A DNA stretch of 64,000 bases from Oscillospiraceae bacterium (GTDB lineage: Bacteria > Bacillota > Clostridia > Oscillospirales > Acutalibacteraceae), in the NCBI GenBank assembly GCA_003538135.1, contig DPOR01000003.1:1-64000 (forward strand), given 5' to 3'. Position 1 is the first letter of the stretch; every line of letters begins with the position of its first letter. The notes under the pieces were generated by a model that saw only the letters and a program-made list of their open reading frames with translations, was not told the DNA's origin and searched no databases. Position numbers and translations under genes: made by a program. Positions 25,051-33,448 of the stretch are shown here, in pieces.

Positions 25051-26565
25051 GCCGCGCGAAAAAATATTTTTGAACCACATAATATCCTGCGTCGATATGC
25101 TCCCCGTGAGCATCAGCAGAAGAACATATACCGCCGCGTTGACAGTTATAACAGCAGTCAGCGCGGCTTTTCCGCTGCCCTGCGCGGGGGAGAGCAGCAG
25201 CCCCGAAAGAAACGAGGCCGTCACGCAGACGGTCGGCTTTATTATCGAGTCCGCTACATTTATTTCGAGTCGGCATACTTTTGAAAGCCTGTGTATGCTC
25301 AGAGAGAAGTTCACAATCTCGCTTATGAAAAGTATTGCGACATAGCCCTTGACGGAGTATTTCGGAATGAGTATCAGCACGAGCGCAACGCACATCGCGG
25401 AGTCGATTATGTTGTAGCGCATAGAATAGATCTGCTGGTCGAGTCCCTTGAGAATGCCGTCAACCGTCGTGTCGGTGTACATTATCGGCAAAAGCGGCGC
25501 TAATACTCGCAGATATTCGGCGCACTGCCCGTCGCCGTAGATGCACTGCGACAGCCCCTCGGAAAAAATGAACATTATCCCCGCCGTGCCCATGGAAAAC
25601 AGCACGGCTATTTTTATTGCCCGCGCCGCCATGCTGTCTATTCGGCCTTTATTCCCGCGCGCCGCACACTCGGCAAATTCGGGCACGAGCATACTTGACA
25701 GAGCCGTCATAATGGCGGCGGGGTAGAGAATAACCGGCAGAGCCATGCCGTGAATAACTCCGTACAGCGTCATCGCGCCGCCGGCACTCTGCCCCGATCT
25801 GCGAAAGCAGACGGGAATAAGCAGATGCTCAAGAGTCAGCAGCACCGAGCGTGCGCAGGAGCCTGCGGCATCCGGGAGCGCAATGCGCAGCAGAGCGCGA
25901 AGTCCTCCGGGGAGCCTTTCCTTCGGCTTTTGACGCTTTGAAAATTTGTATAGCAGAAAGGCGCATATCAGCGAGCTTATCTGAGACACGGTTATGCCGA
26001 GGGCCACCGCGTCGCAGGCATATTCGGCGCCCTTTGCCGCCCAAAAGCGAAGCGCCAGAACAGACACCGCTATCTTGACCGCCTGCTCGGACAGCTGCAC
26101 CGCCGCATATTTCAGCACCGTGCGCCGCGCGGTAAAATATCCGCCGAACGCGCAGCCGACGGAAGCCGCAGGCAGGCTTAAAGCGAGTATGCGAAGTGCC
26201 GATGCCGTTCGTATGTCGCCGAGCCACATTTTCGCTATAGGCTCAGCGCCCGCCCACACCGCGGCGAGCATAGCGCAGCCGACTGCCAGCCCGTAGAGCG
26301 CGCAGCGCCGCATTATCCATGCACCCTGCCCGTTAGCTTTACCGCAGTCCTCGACGGTAAGCCTGGTCGATGCGAGCGGCAGACCCGCGAAAGAAAATGT
26401 CAGAGCCATGGCGTACACATCGGATATGAGCGAAAAAAGTCCTATTCCCGCCGCGCCCAAACGCCCGGTCAGATATACGTTGAAAGCAACGCCGACCGTG
26501 CGCATGATAAAGGACGTTGCCGAGAGTGTCAGCGTATTTATCAGCAGCCGTTTCGTGTTCTTCAT
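24982..26565 (-). CDS. SpoVB-like MOP-superfamily flippase
   Basis: A 527-residue membrane protein with about 14 helices of the MOP/MVF family (SpoVB, MurJ-like Amj group, polysaccharide flippases). The start KNTKRLLINTLTLSATSFIM and the stretch GRLGAAGIGLFSLI are typical of SpoVB. SpoVB is needed for the spore cortex, probably flipping lipid-linked precursors. ATG 26565 has a GGAGG site; the frame is open seven codons further. The C-terminal 23 residues are polar and basic, and are encoded in the overlap with thiamin diphosphokinase, so this tail is probably not conserved. Divergent from valS with 216 bp between starts. Confidence 0.87.
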   Translation of the reverse strand: MKNTKRLLINTLTLSATSFIMRTVGVAFNVYLTGRLGAAGIGLFSLISDVYAMALTFSFAGLPLASTRLTVEDCGKANGQGAWIMRRCALYGLAVGCAMLAAVWAGAEPIAKMWLGDIRTASALRILALSLPAASVGCAFGGYFTARRTVLKYAAVQLSEQAVKIAVSVLALRFWAAKGAEYACDAVALGITVSQISSLICAFLLYKFSKRQKPKERLPGGLRALLRIALPDAAGSCARSVLLTLEHLLIPVCFRRSGQSAGGAMTLYGVIHGMALPVILYPAAIMTALSSMLVPEFAECAARGNKGRIDSMAARAIKIAVLFSMGTAGIMFIFSEGLSQCIYGDGQCAEYLRVLAPLLPIMYTDTTVDGILKGLDQQIYSMRYNIIDSAMCVALVLILIPKYSVKGYVAILFISEIVNFSLSIHRLSKVCRLEINVADSIIKPTVCVTASFLSGLLLSPAQGSGKAALTAVITVNAAVYVLLLMLTGSISTQDIMWFKNIFSRGSESEKHGLGAARINNRKRSPSH

Positions 26566-26601
26566 TTTTGCCTCCGAAGAAGTCAAAAAGCGTTAAATCT
26601 C

Positions 26602-26630
26602 TTGACAAAAACGCTTCCGAATGTGATAAT
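26602..26630 (+). promoter_or_regulatory. Promoter of valS
   Basis: TTGACA and GATAAT with 17-bp spacing, with a TGT just before the -10. Transcription should start near 26637, giving a leader of ~145 nt with two hairpins. Confidence 0.75.
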
Positions 26631-26659
26631 ATAGAGTAATCCATCGGAAAAGAGGGAAT

Positions 26660-26780
26660 CCCCAAAAAAGGCGTATGCAGTGCCGAGTACCGCATCGCCG
26701 CCGATTTTTGAAATGTAAAATCAACGCTGCTCCTCCGGCGCGGAGCAATCAGCGTTCATGTAAAATCTATTCGCCGGAGA
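26660..26780 (+). promoter_or_regulatory. Structured valS leader with possible SD-sequestering loop
   Basis: Two elements are visible. First, GGCG-T-ATGC (from 26672) pairs with GCATCGCC, followed by GCCGATTTTTG, a weak terminator-like unit. Second, a hairpin with an outer stem AACGCT/AGCGTT (26723-26728, 26751-26756), an inner stem GCTCC/GGAGC (26729-26733, 26742-26746) and an 8-base loop TCCGGCGC. The loop plus one stem base, CTCCGGCG (26733-26740), is the exact complement of CGCCGGAG (26772-26779), the Shine-Dalgarno region of valS. It lacks the AGGGUGG-type T-box sequence, so a T-box is not supported. Confidence 0.5.
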
Positions 26781-26781
26781 A

Positions 26782-29421
26782 ATGGATTATGTTATGGCAA
26801 AGGAACTCGCAAAGCAGTATGATCCTAAGGACGTGGAGGACAGAACCTATAAATTCTGGCTTGACGGCAATTTCTTTCACGCCAAACCCGACCCGGAGAA
26901 GAAGCCCTATACTATAGTTATTCCCCCTCCGAATATTACTGGTCAGCTCCACATGGGTCATGCTCTTGATAATACTCTTCAGGATATACTTATCCGCTAC
27001 CACCGCATGCAGGGCTACGATACCCTTTGGCTGCCCGGCACCGACCACGCCTCAATTGCCACGGAGGCTAAAATAGTCGAGGCTATGGCCAAAGAGGGGC
27101 TCACTAAGGACGATGTAGGCCGCGAGGGCTTCCTCGAGCGCGCATGGGCGTGGAAGGAGAAGTTCGGCGGCAGAATAATAGAGCAGCTCAAGAAGCTCGG
27201 TTCATCCTGCGATTGGGAGCGCGAGCGCTTCACCCTTGACGAGGGCTGCAACGAGGCCGTCAACGAGGTTTTCTGTAATCTCTATGAAAAGGGACTTATC
27301 TACAGGGGCGAGAGAATAATCAACTGGTGCCCCCATTGCCTGACCTCCATCTCCGACGCAGAGGTTGAATATGAGGATCAGGCGGGTCACTTCTGGCATC
27401 TGCGCTATCCCTTTAAGGACGGAAGCGGCTACCTCGAGCTTGCCACGACAAGACCCGAAACCCTGCTCGGCGATACCGCCGTTGCGGTCAACCCCAACGA
27501 TGAGAGATATAAGGATGTCGTCGGCAAGACGCTTATCCTGCCCATAGTCCACCGCGAGATACCCGTTGTCGCCGACGATTATGTCGAGATAGACTTCGGC
27601 ACCGGTGTCGTTAAGATTACCCCAGCACATGACCCGAACGACTTCGAGGTCGGTCTGCGCCATAACCTGCCCATTATAAACGTCCTGACCGATGACGCAA
27701 AGATAGTCGATGACTACCCGAAGTATGCCGGCATGGACAGATACGAGGCGAGAAAGGCTATCGTCAAGGATCTTGAAGAGGAGGGCGCTCTCGTCAAGGT
27801 CGAGGATTACAGCCACAATGTCGGCACCTGCTACCGCTGCTCGACTACCGTTGAGCCCCGCGTTTCAAAGCAGTGGTTCGTCAGCATGAAGCCCCTCGCG
27901 GGTCCCGCTATCGACGCTGTTAAAAACGATGAGACAAAGTTTGTCCCGAAGCGCTTTGAAAAGGTCTATTTCCATTGGCTTGAGAATATCCGCGACTGGT
28001 GCATATCCCGTCAGCTCTGGTGGGGTCACCGTATCCCCGCATGGTACTGCGACGACTGCGACGAGATAACCGTTGCAAGAACCGCCCCCGACAAGTGCTC
28101 GAAGTGCGGAAGCACCCATATTCATCAGGACCCCGATACGCTTGATACCTGGTTCTCCTCGGCTCTCTGGCCGTTCTCGACCCTCGGCTGGCCGAATACC
28201 GACAGCGAGGACTTCAAGCGCTATTATCCCACCAACACCCTTGTTACGGGCTACGATATAATCCCGTTCTGGGTCATGAGAATGATGTTCTCCGGCATAG
28301 AGCAGACGGGACAGGTTCCGTTTGATACCGTGCTTATTCACGGCCTCGTCCGCGATGAGCTCGGCAGAAAGATGTCAAAATCTCTGGGCAACGGCATCGA
28401 CCCGCTCGAGGTCATTGACAAGTACGGCGCGGACGCTCTGCGCTTTACTCTTGCCAACGGCAACAGTCCCGGAAACGATATGAGATATTCCGACAAAAAG
28501 GTTGAGGCGAGCCGCAACTTTGCCAATAAGCTCTGGAACGCCGCACGCTTTATCCTCATGAATCTCGACGGCTCCGAGCAGGCGGAACTGCCCGAAGAAC
28601 TTGCGCTCGAGGATAAGTGGGTGCTCAGCCTCTATAACGACCTCGTCAGAGAGGTTACCGATAATCTTGAGAGATTCGAGCTCGGAATCGCCGTTCAGAA
28701 GCTCTACGATTTCATCTGGGATGTTTTCTGCGACTGGTATATCGAGCTTGCGAAGATTCGTCTGCAAAAGGGCGGCGAGCCCGCGCAGTGTGCAAAGCGC
28801 GTGCTCATATATGTCATGTCCAACGTCCTGAAGCTCCTCCATCCGTTTATGCCGTTTGTGACCGAGGAGATATGGCAGTCCCTGCCGCATGAGGGCGAGA
28901 GCATAATGGTTTCCGCATGGCCTCAGTATTCAAAGTCCCTCTGCTTTGCTGCCGAAGAGGAGCAGATGAACATGATTATGGACGCGGTCAGGGCGATAAG
29001 AAACCGCCGCGCCGAGATGAATGTTCCCCATTCCAAGAAGGCTAAAATATATATCAGCACCTCCCATGTCGACACCTTCAGGCTCTCCGTCGAGTTTATG
29101 CAGAAGCTCGCGGGCGCGTCCGAGGTCGAGGTTGAGGACGGCATTGAGATAGACGGCGCAGTCTGCATCGTCACCGACGCCGCCAAGATATACATCCCCA
29201 TGGGCGACCTCGTCGATTTCGAGGCCGAGCGCGCAAGGCTCAACAAGGAATTGGCCTCCGCTCAGAAGCAGCTTGACGGCATCAACGCGAAGCTCTCCAA
29301 CGAGAACTTCGTCTCCAAGGCTCCCGCCCAGGTCGTCGATGCTCAGCGCGAAGCGGCGAGAAAGCTGAATGAGAAGATTGCTATGCTTAACGACAGCCTC
29401 TCTAAGATCGCCAATGCGTAA
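26782..29421 (+). CDS. valS: Valyl-tRNA synthetase
   Basis: An 879-residue class I aminoacyl-tRNA synthetase that charges tRNA-Val and edits threonine. Class I signatures are HMGH (in GQLHMGHALDN, about residue 57) and KMSKS (in GRKMSKSLGNG, about 532). The editing domain lies around 190-345; Zn-type Cys pairs (CDDCDE, CSKCGS) lie near 425-445; the C-terminal ~65 residues form the tRNA-binding coiled coil. The start is ambiguous: ATG 26782 is only two bases from GGAGA, while ATG 26794 (giving MAKELAKQYDPK, closer to the family's usual start) is 14 away. Confidence 0.96.
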   Translation: MDYVMAKELAKQYDPKDVEDRTYKFWLDGNFFHAKPDPEKKPYTIVIPPPNITGQLHMGHALDNTLQDILIRYHRMQGYDTLWLPGTDHASIATEAKIVEAMAKEGLTKDDVGREGFLERAWAWKEKFGGRIIEQLKKLGSSCDWERERFTLDEGCNEAVNEVFCNLYEKGLIYRGERIINWCPHCLTSISDAEVEYEDQAGHFWHLRYPFKDGSGYLELATTRPETLLGDTAVAVNPNDERYKDVVGKTLILPIVHREIPVVADDYVEIDFGTGVVKITPAHDPNDFEVGLRHNLPIINVLTDDAKIVDDYPKYAGMDRYEARKAIVKDLEEEGALVKVEDYSHNVGTCYRCSTTVEPRVSKQWFVSMKPLAGPAIDAVKNDETKFVPKRFEKVYFHWLENIRDWCISRQLWWGHRIPAWYCDDCDEITVARTAPDKCSKCGSTHIHQDPDTLDTWFSSALWPFSTLGWPNTDSEDFKRYYPTNTLVTGYDIIPFWVMRMMFSGIEQTGQVPFDTVLIHGLVRDELGRKMSKSLGNGIDPLEVIDKYGADALRFTLANGNSPGNDMRYSDKKVEASRNFANKLWNAARFILMNLDGSEQAELPEELALEDKWVLSLYNDLVREVTDNLERFELGIAVQKLYDFIWDVFCDWYIELAKIRLQKGGEPAQCAKRVLIYVMSNVLKLLHPFMPFVTEEIWQSLPHEGESIMVSAWPQYSKSLCFAAEEEQMNMIMDAVRAIRNRRAEMNVPHSKKAKIYISTSHVDTFRLSVEFMQKLAGASEVEVEDGIEIDGAVCIVTDAAKIYIPMGDLVDFEAERARLNKELASAQKQLDGINAKLSNENFVSKAPAQVVDAQREAARKLNEKIAMLNDSLSKIANA

Positions 29422-29505
29422 TTCCGTGTGATACTGCGTTGTGAGAACCGTGCGAATTCGGCGTTTATTGCGCTTGTGCATATTCTCTCATAAAAACTAA
29501 CCTGC

Positions 29506-29531
29506 AAAGGACGGGAAATGTCCCGTCCTTT
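29506..29531 (+). terminator. Hairpin between valS and folC
   Basis: A perfect 11-bp stem AAAGGACGGGA/TCCCGTCCTTT with an AATG loop, followed by GACGC rather than T's. It is a probable but not canonical terminator of valS; it ends ten bases before the folC ribosome site and could partly fold it away. Confidence 0.55.
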
Positions 29532-29553
29532 GACGCTTTACGGAGGAAAAACG

Positions 29554-30825
29554 ATGACCCCAACCGAAGCAATCGAATATATTCATTCGCGTCTGACCTT
29601 TGGCATACACCCGGGTATGGAGCGCATTGAGGCGCTCTGCGCCGCCGTGGGCAATCCGCAGGACAAACTGCGCTTTATCCATGTTGCCGGGACCAACGGC
29701 AAGGGCTCGACGAGCACCATGACAGCCTGTATGCTCTCCGCCGCCGGATACAAAACAGGGCTGTTCACTTCGCCCTATGTCATCGATTTTCGCGAGCGGC
29801 TGCAAATTGACGGCGAAATGATTCCTCCCGATGAGCTCGCAGCTGTTGTCGCGCACGTTAAATCGGCGTGCGACAAGCTCGATAAACGCGGAATTGTCGC
29901 AACCGAGTTTGAGACTCTGACCGCCGCCGCGTTCCTCTGGTATAAAGAGCGAAAATGCGATGTCGTCGTGCTCGAGGTCGGACTCGGCGGGCTGCTCGAT
30001 TCAACAAATATTATAAAAACTCCGCTTGTCTCCGTCATAACCTCGATTTCAACGGATCACACTGCGATTCTCGGCGATACGCTCTCTGAGATAGCCGCGC
30101 AGAAGTGCGGAATAATCAAGCCGGGCGGTGTTACGGTCATGTATCCCGAGCAGTCCCCGGAGGCGCTGAGCGTCATAACCGAGACCGCTGAGCGCAAGCA
30201 CAACAGGCTTGTCGTGCCGGACATGAGCGCCTGCCGCGTTGTCGATGAGACGGTGCGCGGCACGGATGTTATCTTCGACTCGCTGAAGCTGCACATACCG
30301 TTTGCGGGCGACCACATGATAAAAAATGCGCTGACGGCCGTCACCGCCGTGCGCGAATGCGGTCTGAGCGTCGGTGACGGAGCGATTGAGCGCGGACTGT
30401 CGAACGCTGTCATGCCCGCGCGAATGGAGCTTATCGGCGACAGAATCATTCTTGACGGCGGTCACAACGAGGGCTGCGCCTCGGCGCTCAAGGCCTTTTT
30501 GGAGCGCTTTACGCAGGGCAGGCGCGTCGCCGTGTGCGCGCTCATGGGTGACAAGGACTGCGACACCTATCTGCGTCTGACCGCGCCGCTGTTTGAGAAA
30601 ATGTATCTGACGGCTCCCGACAACCCCCGCAGAATGGCTCCCGAGCCTCTGAGCAGGCTCGCAAACAACTATTGCGTCGACTGCACACCTGTTGGAAGCC
30701 CGATAAAAGCGTGCCGCGCGGCAATCGACGATATAAGGCAAAGCGGCGGCACGCTCGTTGTCTGCGGCTCGTTCTACCTGGCGGGCGAGGTGCGCGAATA
30801 TCTCTTGGAAAATAAAAATATTTAA
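29554..30825 (+). CDS. folC: Bifunctional folylpolyglutamate/dihydrofolate synthase
   Basis: A 423-residue Mur-ligase-family enzyme that adds glutamate to dihydropteroate and folates. The ATP loop is GTNGKGSTSTMTACML; the family stretch TSPYVIDFRERLQIDG follows, then VLEVGLGGLLDSTN with the metal-binding SITSISTDHT-type segment (here SVITSISTDHTAILGD), and DGGHNEGCASAL in the C-terminal domain. ATG 29554 is chosen for its CGGAGG site; upstream codons fall in the hairpin. valS-folC adjacency is a common Firmicute arrangement. Confidence 0.93.
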   Translation: MTPTEAIEYIHSRLTFGIHPGMERIEALCAAVGNPQDKLRFIHVAGTNGKGSTSTMTACMLSAAGYKTGLFTSPYVIDFRERLQIDGEMIPPDELAAVVAHVKSACDKLDKRGIVATEFETLTAAAFLWYKERKCDVVVLEVGLGGLLDSTNIIKTPLVSVITSISTDHTAILGDTLSEIAAQKCGIIKPGGVTVMYPEQSPEALSVITETAERKHNRLVVPDMSACRVVDETVRGTDVIFDSLKLHIPFAGDHMIKNALTAVTAVRECGLSVGDGAIERGLSNAVMPARMELIGDRIILDGGHNEGCASALKAFLERFTQGRRVAVCALMGDKDCDTYLRLTAPLFEKMYLTAPDNPRRMAPEPLSRLANNYCVDCTPVGSPIKACRAAIDDIRQSGGTLVVCGSFYLAGEVREYLLENKNI

Positions 30826-30853
30826 TCCGCCGCAATTCGGCAGGATTTTCAAA

Positions 30854-30900
30854 CGGGAGGGATTATTATCTTTGTTGGTAATAGTCCGTCCCGCTTTTTA
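30854..30900 (+). terminator. Terminator of folC
   Basis: A 17-bp stem (30854-30870 with 30877-30893; one mismatch and two G-U) with a 6-base loop, followed by CTTTTTA. A long, strong hairpin that separates folC from the sporulation operon. Confidence 0.85.
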
Positions 30901-31031
30901 TTTCGGACAAGCTAAAGAGGCGGCTTCCACGCGGCTGAGCGATATATGCGATTTTTCTTTCACCGCGCATAATTTTTGTTATTCGGTACAAACTGTTAAT
31001 TGACAGATATCACCCCAAAGGAGGAAAAAAT

Positions 31032-31367
31032 ATGGGTGTTGAAATAATTTCCAATCCGTTGAGCGTCAGTGCGCTGCTATCGGGCGAGATCGACCACCAC
31101 ACCGCCGCCGCAATGCGTGCGGATATCGATGCCGCCGCCGTGGCTCAGCAGCCGAAAATCCTGCGCCTCGACTTTGAGGATGTAACCTTTATGGACAGCT
31201 CCGCCGTCGGACTCGTTATGGGTCGTTACAGGCTTTTGCAGGGCTGGCAGGGGAGACTCGAGGTCACGAATCTCAGCGAGCGCGATTACAAAATGATGCG
31301 CCTTGCGGGTATGCAGGCGCTGTGTACTCTGTCGCAGAAAAGAAACAAGGAGGATAAACATGAGTAG
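31032..31367 (+). CDS. spoIIAA: Anti-sigma F factor antagonist SpoIIAA
   Basis: A 111-residue STAS-domain protein. In its unphosphorylated form it captures SpoIIAB and so frees sigma F in the forespore. The phosphorylation site is the first Ser of MDSSAVG (about residue 56; Ser58 in B. subtilis), and the strand GEIDHHTAAAMRADID is typical. It has a strong AAAGGAGG site and overlaps spoIIAB by 8 bp. The operon would be transcribed by sigma H in pre-divisional cells; I could not pick out a convincing sigma H site in the ~130 bp upstream. Confidence 0.95.
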   Translation: MGVEIISNPLSVSALLSGEIDHHTAAAMRADIDAAAVAQQPKILRLDFEDVTFMDSSAVGLVMGRYRLLQGWQGRLEVTNLSERDYKMMRLAGMQALCTLSQKRNKEDKHE

Positions 31368-31812
31368 GAGAAAGCCTGTCAATCAGATGAGCCTGAAATT
31401 GGAGAGCCGCTCCGTCAACGAGAGCTTCGCGCGTGTCGCAGTCTCGGCGTTTGCGGCTCAGCAGGACCCGACGGTTGAAGAAATATCGGATATCAAAACC
31501 GCCGTCAGCGAGGCGGTGACAAACTGCATCGTCCACGCCTATCCCGAGAGCGTGGGGGATATATACATATGGGTAGGGCTGTTTGACGACGGACTCGTGC
31601 GCATCAGAATAAGAGATCGCGGGTGCGGTATAGCCGATGTGCGCCAAGCGATGGAGCCGCTGTTTACAACATTAGGCGGCGAGCGTGCGGGATTGGGCTT
31701 CGCCGTCATGGAGAGCTTTATGGACAAGGTGCGCGTGCGCTCCGCACCGAACAGGGGCACGAGCGTTACCATGGACAAGCTTATAAAAGGACGCGGCGAT
31801 GGACAGAGCTGA
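31360..31812 (+). CDS. spoIIAB: Anti-sigma F factor / serine kinase SpoIIAB
   Basis: A 150-residue GHKL-fold ATPase that binds sigma F and phosphorylates SpoIIAA. The N box is DIKTAVSEAVTNCIVHAYP, the G1 box is RDRGCGI, and GGERAGLGFAVMES is the G2 region. ATG 31360 has AAGGAGG and lies within the end of spoIIAA; a frame extension further upstream is the shadow of spoIIAA. It overlaps sigF by 14 bp. Confidence 0.95.
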   Translation: MSRRKPVNQMSLKLESRSVNESFARVAVSAFAAQQDPTVEEISDIKTAVSEAVTNCIVHAYPESVGDIYIWVGLFDDGLVRIRIRDRGCGIADVRQAMEPLFTTLGGERAGLGFAVMESFMDKVRVRSAPNRGTSVTMDKLIKGRGDGQS

Positions 31813-32461
31813 ACGCAATGAGCTCGTTGAAAAGAATATCGGTCTCGTCCACGCCTGCGCCAACAAATTTCGAGGCAAGGGCGCGGAGTACGACGACCTT
31901 TTTCAGGCGGGCTGCGTCGGGCTTATAAAGGCCGCCGAAAATTTTGACCCTGAGCGCGGCTTTTCGTTTTCGACCTATGCCGTGCCGGTCATTCTCGGCG
32001 AGATAAAGCGCATTTTCCGCGACGGCGGCAGCGTAAAGGTCGGGCGCGCGCTCAAGGAAAAGGCGCGTGCCGCCATGCGCGAAAAGGAGGCGCTGACTGC
32101 CGAACTTGGCTGCGAACCGACTGTAGGTCAGCTCGCCGAACGCCTCGGCAGCGACGTTGCTCAGACGGCGCAGCTGCTAAATGCCGCCATGCCCGCCGTG
32201 TCCCTGACCGCCTGCACCGATGACGGAGAGGGGCAGATAGACCTGCCCGTCGAGTCGCCCGAAAACGCCGCGTCCGAGCTCATAGCCCTGCGCGAAGTGA
32301 TAGCCATGCTCCCCGACCGCGACCGCGAGATGATAAGCCTGCGCTACTATCGCGGCATGACCCAGAGTCGAACCGCCGAGCTGCTCGGAATGTCGCAGGT
32401 GCAGGTGTCGCGGCGCGAAAAAGCCGTGCTCGCGCTCCTGCGGCGCAACCTGTCCGCCTGA
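31799..32461 (+). CDS. sigF: RNA polymerase sigma-F factor
   Basis: A 220-residue sigma-70-type factor of the sporulation SigF/SigG/SigB group, the first forespore-specific factor. Region 2 has EYDDLFQAGCVGLIKAAENF and FSTYAVPVILGEIKRIFRD; region 4 has the helix-turn-helix YRGMTQSRTAELLGMSQVQV with SRREK after it. Its position as third gene after spoIIAA-spoIIAB identifies it as sigma F rather than sigma G. The SpoVA genes that often follow are not here; a vegetative-type promoter for an aldolase gene comes next. Confidence 0.96.
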   Translation: MDRAERNELVEKNIGLVHACANKFRGKGAEYDDLFQAGCVGLIKAAENFDPERGFSFSTYAVPVILGEIKRIFRDGGSVKVGRALKEKARAAMREKEALTAELGCEPTVGQLAERLGSDVAQTAQLLNAAMPAVSLTACTDDGEGQIDLPVESPENAASELIALREVIAMLPDRDREMISLRYYRGMTQSRTAELLGMSQVQVSRREKAVLALLRRNLSA

Positions 32462-32466
32462 TTTCC

Positions 32467-32494
32467 TTGACAATTTTCTCCGATGTGATAAACT
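32467..32494 (+). promoter_or_regulatory. Promoter of the DapA-like aldolase gene
   Basis: TTGACA and TAAACT with a 16-bp spacer, with TGA in front of the -10 as an extended -10. It starts six bases after the sigF stop, so the sporulation operon has no visible terminator. Confidence 0.6.
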
Positions 32495-32524
32495 TAGTTA
32501 GACTGATTTTCGGAGGGATAAAAA

Positions 32525-33448
32525 ATGAAAAATACGATTCCGAACGGCGTCTATCCGACGATGATAACGCCGTTTACAAAGGACAATAAAATAGACTATG
32601 CGGCAGTCGAAGCGCTCATAAACTGGTATGCGGAGAAGAAGGTTGACGGAATTTTCGCCATCTGCCAGTCGAGCGAGATTTTCTTCCTCTCGTTCGAGGA
32701 GCGGCTCGAGCTGCTGCATTTTGTCATGCGGCATACGCCGAAAAATATCTCGGTCGTCGCCTCGGGTCATGTCGCGGACGACCTCGATACGCAGATAGAG
32801 CAGGCGAAAGCCTTCATTCAGGAGGGCATCGACGCCTATGTGTTCATCTCGAACAGATTCGCGTCTGAAGATGAGGACGACAGCGTGTTCCTTAAAAATA
32901 TCGACAGGGCGGTCGAAGCGGTAGGCGACATCAATTTCGGTATCTACGAGTGTCCCTATCCCTATAAGCGCGTTATGACTCCCGCCGTGCTCAAAAAGCT
33001 CGCCGAGTCCGGCAGATTCATCTTCCTCAAGGACACCTGCTGCGACCCGGGCATGATAAACGAAAAGCTCAGAGCCGTTGACGGCATGGGACTCAAGATA
33101 TTCAACGCCAACTCCGCGAGTCTGCTCGAAACGCTGAAAATGGGCTGCGCCGGCTTCTCCGGAGTTATGGCGAATTTCCACCCTGAGATTTATTCGTGGC
33201 TCTGCAAAAACTTTGAAAAAGAGCCGGAAAAGGCAAAAAAGGTTCAGGCTTTTCTCGGCTTTGCGTCTCTCGCCGAGTGCCAGGTTTATCCCGTCAACGC
33301 GAAGTATTATCTGTCCCTCGAGGGCGTGCCGATGGGCTGTGACTGCCGCTCAAAGGACGCCTCCGCGTTCACTCTCAGCCGCCGCATGGAGATAGAACAG
33401 ATGCGCGAGCTGACGGAACAGTTCAAGAGAGACATGGGTATAGAGTGA
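32525..33448 (+). CDS. DapA/NanA-superfamily aldolase of unknown specificity
   Basis: A 307-residue TIM-barrel enzyme of the dihydrodipicolinate synthase/N-acetylneuraminate lyase superfamily. The Schiff-base Lys is in FIFLKDTCCD, and the catalytic Tyr region is IYECPYPYKR. The GTTGE motif that binds the pyruvate carboxylate in DapA reads CQSSEIFF here, and the triad is therefore altered. It is thus unlikely to be the true DapA and probably cleaves or forms another 2-oxo acid. It overlaps the following metallopeptidase gene (TGATG) but the two have no obvious common pathway. Confidence 0.8.
   Translation: MKNTIPNGVYPTMITPFTKDNKIDYAAVEALINWYAEKKVDGIFAICQSSEIFFLSFEERLELLHFVMRHTPKNISVVASGHVADDLDTQIEQAKAFIQEGIDAYVFISNRFASEDEDDSVFLKNIDRAVEAVGDINFGIYECPYPYKRVMTPAVLKKLAESGRFIFLKDTCCDPGMINEKLRAVDGMGLKIFNANSASLLETLKMGCAGFSGVMANFHPEIYSWLCKNFEKEPEKAKKVQAFLGFASLAECQVYPVNAKYYLSLEGVPMGCDCRSKDASAFTLSRRMEIEQMRELTEQFKRDMGIE

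Noticed and set aside
26637..26781. T-box riboswitch upstream of valS
   Set aside because: The leader is only ~145 nt, lacks AGGGUGGNACCGCG and a specifier loop with a Val codon; only GTACCGC recalls it. A different control is more likely.
30826..31031. Sigma H promoter of the spoIIA operon
   Set aside because: AGGATTTT at 30842 and GATTAT downstream resemble the consensus loosely, but they fall within the folC terminator and the -10 is poor.
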